Assembly: GCA_038324115.1 (NCBI GenBank)
Contig: JBBQHQ010000078.1
Span: forward strand, 1 to 12,201
Reading direction: 5' to 3'
Source: Gaiellasilicea sp038324115
Lineage (GTDB): Bacteria; Actinomycetota; Thermoleophilia; Gaiellales; Gaiellaceae
Length of the DNA: 12,201 bases
Part shown: positions 1 through 6,733 of the stretch, one piece after another
Numbering within the stretch: the stretch's first letter is position 1
Layout of the letters: every line of letters begins with the position of its first letter
Position numbers and translations under genes: made by a program
The notes under the pieces: generated by a model
Database searches by the model: none
The model's input: the letters and a program-made list of their open reading frames with translations, nothing else
What the model was told of the DNA's origin: nothing

Positions 1-2641
1 GATCACCCGCGACCGCGTCCTCGTCTCGCCCGCGCCGGGCGTGCCGGGCGCGGTGCCGTTCTGGAAGGGCGAGGGCGTCGGCCGGCCGGTCGAGCTCGGC
101 GTCGAGATCGGCCGCGTCTCGCGCGAGCTTGTCGCGGCGCGCGAGGAGACCGCGCTCGCGACGCTGCGCGACGAGCACTCGCTCGACGCGCGCGCGGCGA
201 CGAACCTGCTCGCGTTCCTGCACGAGCAGCAGGCCGCGACGGGCGTCGTCCCCTCCGACCGCGCGATCGTCGTCGAGCGCTTCAAGGACGAGATCGGCGA
301 CTGGCGCGTCTGCATCCTGACCCCGTTCGGCGGCCGGGTGCATGCGCCGTGGGGGATGGCGCTCGCCGCCCGACTGCGCGACTCGCTCGGGCTCGAGGTG
401 CAGTCGATCTGGTCGGACGACGGGATCGCGCTCCACCTTCCCGACGCCGATGCGCCGCCGCCGCTCGCCGATCTCCTGATCGGGCCGGAGGAGATCGAGG
501 AGCTCGTCGTCAACGAGGTGGGGCAGACGGCGCTCTTCGGCGCCCGCTTCCGCGAGAACGCCTCGCGCGCGCTCCTGATCCCCCGCCGCCGGCCGGGCCA
601 GCGGACGCCGCTCTGGCAGCAGCGGCTGAAGGCGCAGGGCCTGCTCCAGGTGGCGCGGAAGTACGGCTCCTTCCCGATCGTGCTCGAGACCTACCGGGAG
701 TGCCTCCAGGACGTCTTCGACCTGCCCGCGCTGAAGCGGATCCTGCACGGGTTGCAGACACGGACGCTCGACCTCGTCGAGGTGGAGACGGCGTCTGCCT
801 CGCCGTTCGCCTCCTCGCTCCTCTTCGACTACGTCGCGACCTACATGTACGAGGACGACACGCCGCCCGCCGAGCGGCGCGCGCAGGCGCTCTCGCTCGA
901 CCGCGACCTGCTCCGCGAGCTGCTCGGCCAGGAGGAGCTGCGCGAGCTGATCGACGCCAACGCGCTCGCCGAGGTGGAGCGGCAGCTGCGCGGCGACTCG
1001 CGCGACCCCGACGAGCTCCACGACGTCCTCCGCCGCCGCGGCGACCTCCGCGCGGGCGAGTACGACGAGGGCTTCGCCGCGATCCTGCTCGCCGAACGGC
1101 GGGCGCTCGCCGTCCGCTTCGCGGGGGAGGAGCGGCTGATCGCCGCCGAGGACGCGGGCCGCTACCGCGACGCGCTCGGGGTGATGCCGCCGGGCGGCCT
1201 ACCCGATGCGTACCTCGAGGGCGGCCCCGACTCGCTGCGCCAGCTCGTCCTCCGCTTCGCCAAGGGACGCGGCCCGTTCACGACAGGGCAGGCCGAGGAG
1301 CGCTTCGGCCTCCCGCTCGAGGGCCTCCTGCGCGAGCAGGAGCAGGCAGGTGCGCTCGTCCGCGGCGAGCTGCGCCCCGGCGGCACCGAGCGCGAGTGGT
1401 GCGACCCAGAGGTGCTACGCCGCCTGCGCCGGGCCTCGCTCGCCGCGCTCCGGCGCGAGGTCGAGCCGGCCGAGCAGGCCGCCTACGGGCGCTTCCTCCC
1501 GGCCTGGCACGGGATCGACCGCCGGGCGAGCCTCCGCGAGGCGATCGTCCCGCTCCAGGGGCTCGCGCTCCCCGTCTCGCTCTGGGAGAGCGAGGTGCTG
1601 CCGCGCCGAGTCCCGGGCTATCAGCCCGCCTGGCTCGACGCCCTCTGCGCGAGTGGCGAGCTCATTTGGGTCGGGACGGGGCTCGACCGGGTCGCGCTCT
1701 TCTTCCGCGAGGACGCAGCCGTTCTCGGCCGGCCTGCCGCTGCGCCGCCGCCCGAGTCGGCGGAGGCTGACTCGATCCGCGCGGCCCTCGGGCAGAGCGC
1801 GGAGTTCTGGTACCCGCTCGTCGAGGCAGCCGGGCTCGAGCCCGAGGCGGCACTGCCCGCGCTCTGGGAGCTCGTCTGGGCGGGCGAGGTCACGAACGAC
1901 GCCTGGACCCCGCTGCGCGCGGGCCGCCGCTACCAGGCGCCGCGCGCCGACCGCCGCCCGCGCCGTTTCTCGCGCACACGAACGTCGGCGATCACCTCCA
2001 CCCAGGGCCGGTGGTCGCTCACGGACAAGCTCTTCCCCGGCACGCCCGACCGGCGCGCGCTCGCCGAGCTCCTGCTCGAGCGGCAGGGGATCGTCACCCG
2101 GGACGGCGTCCGGGGCGAGGGGATCTCCGGCGGCTACGGCGCGGTCTACGGCGAGCTCAAGGACCTGGAGACGATCGGGGTCTGCCGGCGCGGCTACTTC
2201 GTCGAGGGTCTCGGCGGGGCTCAGTTCGCTCTTGCCGGCGCGGTGGAGCGCCTGCGTGAGCTTCGCGCCGAGGACGACCCCGAGCCGCTCGTGCTCGCCG
2301 CGGCCGACCCGGCCCAGCCCTACGGCGCTGCGATCCCGTGGCCGAAGCGGGCCGGAGCCCGCGCCGCGCGGGTCGCCGGAGCGCAGGTCGTTCTCCTCGG
2401 CGGCGAGGCCGTCCTCTTCGTCGAGCGGGGCGGGCGGACGCTTGTGCCCCTGCGCGACCCCGACCCGGACTGGCTCCGGCCCGCGATCGAGGCGCTCGTC
2501 GCGCACGTCCGCGAGCGCGGCGGCAAGCGGCTCGCGGTCGAGCGCTTCGACGGCAAGCCGGTGATCGAGACCGAGGTCATGCCGCTGCTCGTCGAGGCCG
2601 GCTTCCTCGCCGGCCCGCGCCGCGCTGTGCTCCGCCCCTGA
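1..2641 (+). CDS. lhr: Lhr-family ATP-dependent DNA helicase, C-terminal part (5' truncated)
   Basis: Large superfamily 2 helicase of the Lhr (large helicase-related) family, which translocates 3' to 5' on single-stranded DNA and is tied to DNA repair in mycobacteria. The frame is open from base 2 to the TGA at 2639-2641 (about 879 residues) with no start, so the gene runs off the left edge. The RecA-like ATPase motifs lie outside the window. What remains is the region after the helicase core. It has the PFGGRVHAPW block (nt ~330-352), the FRENASRALLIPRRRPG and TPLWQQR stretch (nt ~549-625), FPIVLETYRECLQDVFD (nt ~672-722), and the long C-terminal domain found in ~1500-aa bacterial Lhr, with FLPAWHGI (nt ~1493-1516), RRGYFVEGLGGAQFAL (nt ~2189-2235) and PYGAAIPWP (nt ~2318-2344). 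The GTG at 41 is internal, because homologous sequence precedes it. No frameshift is seen. A nei gene lies 3.3 kb downstream on the same strand. Confidence 0.93.
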   Translation, partial: ITRDRVLVSPAPGVPGAVPFWKGEGVGRPVELGVEIGRVSRELVAAREETALATLRDEHSLDARAATNLLAFLHEQQAATGVVPSDRAIVVERFKDEIGDWRVCILTPFGGRVHAPWGMALAARLRDSLGLEVQSIWSDDGIALHLPDADAPPPLADLLIGPEEIEELVVNEVGQTALFGARFRENASRALLIPRRRPGQRTPLWQQRLKAQGLLQVARKYGSFPIVLETYRECLQDVFDLPALKRILHGLQTRTLDLVEVETASASPFASSLLFDYVATYMYEDDTPPAERRAQALSLDRDLLRELLGQEELRELIDANALAEVERQLRGDSRDPDELHDVLRRRGDLRAGEYDEGFAAILLAERRALAVRFAGEERLIAAEDAGRYRDALGVMPPGGLPDAYLEGGPDSLRQLVLRFAKGRGPFTTGQAEERFGLPLEGLLREQEQAGALVRGELRPGGTEREWCDPEVLRRLRRASLAALRREVEPAEQAAYGRFLPAWHGIDRRASLREAIVPLQGLALPVSLWESEVLPRRVPGYQPAWLDALCASGELIWVGTGLDRVALFFREDAAVLGRPAAAPPPESAEADSIRAALGQSAEFWYPLVEAAGLEPEAALPALWELVWAGEVTNDAWTPLRAGRRYQAPRADRRPRRFSRTRTSAITSTQGRWSLTDKLFPGTPDRRALAELLLERQGIVTRDGVRGEGISGGYGAVYGELKDLETIGVCRRGYFVEGLGGAQFALAGAVERLRELRAEDDPEPLVLAAADPAQPYGAAIPWPKRAGARAARVAGAQVVLLGGEAVLFVERGGRTLVPLRDPDPDWLRPAIEALVAHVRERGGKRLAVERFDGKPVIETEVMPLLVEAGFLAGPRRAVLRP

Positions 2642-2703
2642 GCGCGCTCTCGCGGCCCGCACGGGGTCCTCATTTTTCGCAGGTTCCGCCCGATCACCGG
2701 GGC

Positions 2704-4125
2704 GTGATCCCCTCGCTCAGGCAGCGGCTCGGCCTCGATCCCGTCGAGCTCCACCGCGGAGACCGGCAGCGGCTGATCGCGGCCAGAGCCGCCTCGGCGC
2801 TCTACGTCGGCCTCGCGACGCTGACGCTCGGCGCAGCCGCGCTCGGGAACGCCCTGACCGAGCGGCCGGCGGTCATCCTCACCGGCGTCGTCCTCTCCTA
2901 CGCGATCGCCGCCGTGATCCTGGTCGCCTACGAGCGGATCCCGCCGCTGCTCCGGTACGTGCTCGCGGCGGCGGGCTCGGGGATCATCGTGCTTCAGGTC
3001 GTCGGCCTCCCCGACGGGGTCGGCTACGCGCCGCTCTACACGTGGCTCGTCCTCTACGTCGGCTTCTTCTACTCGCGCCGCCAGGCCACCTTCCAGATCG
3101 TCGGCGTGGTCGCCACGCTCGCCGTCGCGCTCTTCAGCCGCTACGGCTTCCGGGACGCGCTCGGGCACTGGGTGCTGCTCGCGGGCGTCCTCGGGGGCGC
3201 AGGCGTGATCACGACGACCCTCCGCGGCCGCCTCGACGAAGTCGCGGCTCGGGCCTCCGAGGATCGGGCGAGCCTCAAGGCATTCTTCGACCACGCGGCC
3301 GGGGGCTTCGCCGTCGTGGACGCGTCGTTCCGCTTCACCAGGGTCAACGACGCGCTCGCCGAGATCATCGGGCGGCCGGCGGAGGGACTCGTAGGCCTAC
3401 GGCTCGCCGACGTCGCGCCCTATCCCGCTCAGACGCTCGAACCGCTGTTCCGCTCGGTCCTCGACACCCGCGAGCCCCTCGTCGGAGTAGAGATCGTGGG
3501 CACGAACGGCGAGGATCACCATCTGGTCGACCTCTACCCGATCGGCGACAGGATCGGCATGTCCGTCGTCGACGTGACTCGCCTGAAGCACGCCGAGCAC
3601 GACCTGACCGAGACGAACCGCAAGCTCGCGGTGCTGGCGACGACGGACGAGCTGACCGGGCTCCCGAACCGGCGCGCCCTCACCGAGCAGCTCGACCTCG
3701 CCCTCGCTCGCGCCCGCCGCGGCGGGCTCGCCGTCGCGCTGCTCTCGATCGACCTCGACCGGTTCAAGGAGGTCAACGACACGCTCGGCCACGCGTACGG
3801 CGATCGGTTGCTCGCGGAGGTGGCGTCGAAGCTCCGGCGCGGCGCCCGCGACACCGATGTGGTCGCCCGGATCGGCGGGGACGAGTTCCTCGTCCTGCTC
3901 GCCGACCTGAACGTGCAGGACGCGCCCGACACCGCCCGGACGGTCGCAACCCGGATCGAGGAGCTGCTCGAGCTCTCGATCTCGATCCCGCCCGTCGAGC
4001 TGCGGGCCGACGCGAGCATCGGGATCGCCGTCTACCCGCTCGACGCGCGGGACGCCGAGGGCCTCCTCGCGGCCGCCGACTCCTCCATGTACGTCCGCAA
4101 GAACGACTCTTTGCGCGTCGCCTAG
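2704..4125 (+). CDS. Membrane-bound PAS-GGDEF diguanylate cyclase
   Basis: Probable diguanylate cyclase making cyclic di-GMP from two GTP at the inner face of the membrane; 473 aa from the GTG at 2704. About six hydrophobic segments lie at residues ~29-49, 56-75, 83-101, 107-121, 125-140 and 151-168, forming an N-terminal sensor that I cannot assign to a named MASE family. A PAS domain follows (~190-300; FFDHAAGGFAVVD, FTRVNDALAEIIGR), then the GGDEF domain (~311-470) with DELTGLPNRR at 315-324, IDLDRFKEVND at 349-359 and the active-site GGDEF at 391-395. An RDTD at 382-385 sits exactly five residues before GGDEF, so the product-inhibition I-site looks intact. There is no EAL or HD-GYP domain. 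The open frame extends upstream into lhr, but that part is an out-of-frame shadow; the SD before 2704 is weak, so the start is moderately sure. The gene begins 62 bp after lhr and its stop overlaps that of the convergent gene. Confidence 0.9.
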   Translation: MIPSLRQRLGLDPVELHRGDRQRLIAARAASALYVGLATLTLGAAALGNALTERPAVILTGVVLSYAIAAVILVAYERIPPLLRYVLAAAGSGIIVLQVVGLPDGVGYAPLYTWLVLYVGFFYSRRQATFQIVGVVATLAVALFSRYGFRDALGHWVLLAGVLGGAGVITTTLRGRLDEVAARASEDRASLKAFFDHAAGGFAVVDASFRFTRVNDALAEIIGRPAEGLVGLRLADVAPYPAQTLEPLFRSVLDTREPLVGVEIVGTNGEDHHLVDLYPIGDRIGMSVVDVTRLKHAEHDLTETNRKLAVLATTDELTGLPNRRALTEQLDLALARARRGGLAVALLSIDLDRFKEVNDTLGHAYGDRLLAEVASKLRRGARDTDVVARIGGDEFLVLLADLNVQDAPDTARTVATRIEELLELSISIPPVELRADASIGIAVYPLDARDAEGLLAAADSSMYVRKNDSLRVA

Positions 4126-4562
4126 GCGGCGGACGGGCGCGCGAGCCGGCCGAGCAGGAGCCCGAAGAGCGTGTGCCGCCAGGCGGCCTGCACGAACGCG
4201 CGACCGCTCGTCAGCAGCGGGGGGACGCCCGGCTCGCCGCGCCGGGGGTGGTACCGGTCGGTGAAGTACGAGAGCGGATACAGGCCGACGTGCTCGGCCA
4301 GGGCGAGCCCGAGCGCGAGGCGCCGTGGCTCGACGCGCGTCCGCCGCCGAACCTCCTCGAACGCCAGCCCGAACGCGGCGCCGTTCAGCGCGTGGAGGGC
4401 GAAGCCGGCGAGCCGCCAGTGCCGGCCCGGCGTGATCGCCTTGCCGAGTAGGGCGATGTCCGAGTAGTCGTAGCGGAGCAGTACCTGGTCGAGGGGCTCG
4501 ACGGCACCCCAGACGACGGCGGCGGTGGCGCCTGCGGCGGCGGCCCGGGCCCGGTCGCTCAC
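4122..4562 (-). CDS. Small four-helix membrane protein of unknown function
   Basis: 146-aa protein that I cannot assign to a named family. Hydrophobic segments at residues ~6-22, ~48-68, ~81-100 and ~125-142 suggest four membrane helices. Between them are polar blocks that look conserved in style: VEPLDQVLLRYDYSDIALLGK (residues ~21-41), AEHVGLYPLSYFTDRYHPRRG (~88-108) and an Arg-rich loop (~71-80). The GTG start (5' end 4562) overlaps the TGA of the upstream regulator gene by four bases (GTGA), so the two are almost certainly co-transcribed and translationally coupled. Its TAG shares a CTAG with the stop of the convergent cyclase gene. G/C-ending codons throughout and hydrophobic segments of consistent length support a real gene. 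The link to a probable B12 light sensor suggests a regulated membrane component, but no function can be read from the sequence. Confidence 0.75.
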   Translation of the reverse strand: MSDRARAAAAGATAAVVWGAVEPLDQVLLRYDYSDIALLGKAITPGRHWRLAGFALHALNGAAFGLAFEEVRRRTRVEPRRLALGLALAEHVGLYPLSYFTDRYHPRRGEPGVPPLLTSGRAFVQAAWRHTLFGLLLGRLARPSAA

Positions 4563-5944
4563 GAGGCGAGCAGGCGCTCGCCCACGGCCGTGAGGTGCGA
4601 GCTCCCCAGGAGCCTCACCGGGAGATCCGTGCCGTCCGAGACCGCCGGCCCGCCCGCGACGATCGTCGGCGCGGTGCCTGAGTACGCGGCGAGCTCGGCG
4701 CCGAAGCGCTCGACGCTCTCGGCGGTCGTCAGGCTGACGCAGACCGCAGCTGCTCCCAGCTCCTCTGCCAGGCCGAGCGTCGATTCCACCGGCGCGTCGG
4801 CTCCCAGATAGGCGACCATCCAGCCTTCCGCCTGGAGGCAGACGCCGAGCGCGAGCAGGCCGAGATCGTGCCGCTCACCCGGAGCGCAGGCGAGGACCGC
4901 GGTGCCGCGGATCCCGGGCCGCGCGTCGGAGAGCATCCGCTCGAGCCGTGAGCGGATCGTGCCCGAGAGCAGGTGCTCGTGGGCGATCGCGCCAGGCTCC
5001 TCCGTCCACAGATCCCCGACCTCGGCGAGGGCGGGGGTGACGACCTCGTCGATCGTGTCGCCGAAGGCGTGGAGGGTGAAGGCCTGGTCGAGCACGGCGC
5101 CGATCCGGCAAGTGTCGCCGGCGCGGGTCGCGTCAACGAGCCCCGCGCGCAGGTCGTCCATCGTCGTCGCGAGGCCCTGCGGGCCGCTGTCGAGCAGCGC
5201 TGCCGCGGATCCGATCCTGAACCCCTCCGCGAGCCGGTCGCGCAGCCATTCCACGCGGGCGACGTCGAGCTCGTCGTAGCGCCGCTGCCCGCCGGCCGTC
5301 CGGTTGGGGTGAAGGACGCCGTAGCGCCGCTCCCACTTCCGGAGCGTGTCGGCCGCCACACTCGTCCGGCGCGCGACGGCGGCGATGTTCAGCCCGCTGC
5401 CGGCGTTGCCGACGCTGCTCTCCGGTCGCGCCTCGATATACGCCGTGACCGTGGCGGCGAGATCCTCGACCGCGCTCAGGTCGGCCTCGCTCCACTCGCG
5501 CGGGACGAAGTCGATCGCGCAGAGCATCCCGATCGCGTCCCCGTAGGCGGTGACGAGCGGGACGCCCAGGTAGGAGACGACGCCGAGATCCGTGGTCGAG
5601 AGCAGGTCGCGGACGAGCGGGTCTTTGCGGGCGTCCGTGACCGTGAACGGCGTGCACGGCTCGATCGCGTACTGGCAGAACGCCTCGGAGAGCGGGAAGA
5701 CGTCCAGGCCGGACCATTCGATCTCCGGCCCCGTGAAGCTGCCGAAGCGGAGCGTCTCGCCGTCGCGGATCAGGAGGACGGCGACGGGGACCTCGAGCAT
5801 CGCCGAGACGAGCCGGGTCAGTCGCTCGTAGACCCGCTTGTCGGCCGGGCGGAGCAGCTGCTCCGGCGTGTGGCCCCTCGGTCGCTCGGACGTGACCGCA
5901 CCCACGATGGTCGTCCACCCTTCCTCATCGCATTGACGAGACAC
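4559..5944 (-). CDS. GAF-MerR-cobalamin-binding regulator (CarH/LitR-like, probable light sensor)
   Basis: Cytoplasmic transcription regulator of 461 aa. Domains in order: a GAF domain (~36-172, with VVSYLGVPL and GMLCAIDF); a MerR-type DNA-binding domain (~185-242, LRKWERRYG, then GGQRRY); a helical cobalamin-binding cap (~262-340); and a Rossmann-like B12-binding domain (~346-461, ending near GGPAV). In CarH/LitR proteins adenosylcobalamin sits between the last two domains, and its photolysis breaks up the tetramer and releases DNA. The diagnostic residues are present: W-x9-EH in the cap (W313, E323, H324) and E-x-H-x-x-G in the B12 domain (E357, H359, G362), where H359 should be the lower ligand. 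The unusual part is the N-terminal GAF. GTG 5944 is the longest start; GTG 5905 (448 aa) has a GAGGAAGGG upstream and is a good alternative. The gene is divergent from nei and overlaps the downstream membrane gene by four bases. An alternative role is a light-independent B12 sensor. Confidence 0.9.
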   Translation of the reverse strand: MSRQCDEEGWTTIVGAVTSERPRGHTPEQLLRPADKRVYERLTRLVSAMLEVPVAVLLIRDGETLRFGSFTGPEIEWSGLDVFPLSEAFCQYAIEPCTPFTVTDARKDPLVRDLLSTTDLGVVSYLGVPLVTAYGDAIGMLCAIDFVPREWSEADLSAVEDLAATVTAYIEARPESSVGNAGSGLNIAAVARRTSVAADTLRKWERRYGVLHPNRTAGGQRRYDELDVARVEWLRDRLAEGFRIGSAAALLDSGPQGLATTMDDLRAGLVDATRAGDTCRIGAVLDQAFTLHAFGDTIDEVVTPALAEVGDLWTEEPGAIAHEHLLSGTIRSRLERMLSDARPGIRGTAVLACAPGERHDLGLLALGVCLQAEGWMVAYLGADAPVESTLGLAEELGAAAVCVSLTTAESVERFGAELAAYSGTAPTIVAGGPAVSDGTDLPVRLLGSSHLTAVGERLLAS

Positions 5945-5972
5945 CCTACCGTCCCTCGCTAGGCTCCGGCGC
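5906..5972. promoter_or_regulatory. Divergent intergenic region between the B12/MerR regulator and nei
   Basis: If the regulator starts at 5905, this is the only non-coding space between two divergent genes (67 bp), so it should hold both promoters. On the plus strand TTGACG (5933-5938) resembles a -35 element, and TAGGCT (5960-5965) fits a TAnnnT -10, but the 21-bp spacing is long. On the minus strand TAGGGT (complement of 5943-5948) could be a -10. A short dyad, CCTA-N11-TAGG (5945-5963), has the spacing style of MerR operators but is only four bases per arm. These are weak, eye-found matches. No clear SD precedes nei at 5973. Confidence 0.3.
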
Positions 5973-6725
5973 GTGCCAGAGGGGGATTCGCTCCACCGCG
6001 CGGCTCGGCGGCTCCAGCCCCTGGTCGGCCAGCGGCTGGAGGTGGAGTCGCCCCATCCCCGGGCGCAGGCGACCGGGGTGGCCGAGCGCGTGGACGGGCG
6101 GGTGCTCGAAGCGGTGGAGGCGGTGGGGAAGAACCTCCTGCTCCGCTTCGAGGGCGGGCTCGTGGTCCGCAGCCACCTCCGGATGACCGGGCGCTGGCGG
6201 ATCGAGCCGCGGGGGAAGGCGCGGGTGGGCCTGCCGTGGCTCGTGCTCCGGGGCGAGACGCTCGAGGGCGTGCTCTGGAACGGCCCCGTGCTCGCGCTCG
6301 ACCACCGCCGGCTCTCGCGGCTCGGTCAGGACGTGCTCGCTGCCGAGCTCGACGTGGACGCTGCAGTCGAACGGTTGCGGAGCGGCGGGGGTCTCTGGCT
6401 CGGTGAGGCCCTCCAGCAGCAGCGGCTCGTGGCGGGGATCGGGAACATGTGGATGGCCGAGGCGCTCTGGGAGATCCGCGTCTCGCCCTGGATCCGCGTC
6501 CGCGACGTGCCGGATGCGACGCTCGCCGAGGCCGTCTCCGCCGCCCGGAAGCTGATGCAGGCGTCGCTCGCATCGGGCCGGCCGGGCCGGAACGTCTACC
6601 GGCGCGCGGGCAGGCCGTGCCCACGCTGCGGGACGATCGTCGCGTCCCGCGGGCAGGGCGACGAGAACCGAACTGCCTACTGGTGTGCGGGGTGCCAGGC
6701 AGGAGGAGTGGCGCCGGGCGCGTAG
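5973..6725 (+). CDS. nei: Nei/Fpg-family DNA glycosylase-AP lyase (endonuclease VIII type)
   Basis: Base-excision repair enzyme that removes oxidised bases and nicks the abasic site; 250 aa, usual family length, GTG start. After Met removal the chain begins PEGD, giving catalytic Pro2 and Glu3, and the PEGDSLHRAA start fits Nei rather than Fpg (PELPE). K53 in VGKNLLLRF is the conserved minor-groove or catalytic lysine. The helix-two-turn-helix region (~143-175) has LVAGIGNMWMAEALW with the DNA-contacting G157-N158. A C-terminal zinc finger is complete: C216, C219, C238, C241, with R233 before the last Cys pair. The start is fixed by the need for Pro at position 2. The gene is divergent from the B12/MerR regulator and eight bases ahead of the next gene. 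Mycobacterial nei2 lies beside lhr, and both occur here. The nei versus mutM call rests on the N-terminus and is fairly secure. Confidence 0.94.
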   Translation: MPEGDSLHRAARRLQPLVGQRLEVESPHPRAQATGVAERVDGRVLEAVEAVGKNLLLRFEGGLVVRSHLRMTGRWRIEPRGKARVGLPWLVLRGETLEGVLWNGPVLALDHRRLSRLGQDVLAAELDVDAAVERLRSGGGLWLGEALQQQRLVAGIGNMWMAEALWEIRVSPWIRVRDVPDATLAEAVSAARKLMQASLASGRPGRNVYRRAGRPCPRCGTIVASRGQGDENRTAYWCAGCQAGGVAPGA

Positions 6726-6733
6726 TCATCCGG

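Noticed and set aside
41..43. GTG as the start of an 866-aa protein
   Set aside because: The frame is open and homologous to Lhr upstream to base 2, so the GTG is internal and the gene is cut by the window edge.
349..2662. Several long alternative frames across lhr, both strands
   Set aside because: Arg/Ala/Pro/Ser-rich shadows. The lhr frame carries family motifs from end to end.
2656..2677. CCCG-CA-CGGG followed by a T-run after lhr, terminator-like
   Set aside because: The loop is only two bases and the stem four, with seven bases before the T-run; too weak to call.
6701..6708. AGGAGGAG as the SD of the 409-aa hypothetical gene
   Set aside because: It is 25 bases before GTG 6734, and no in-frame start lies at a suitable distance; it is part of the nei coding sequence.
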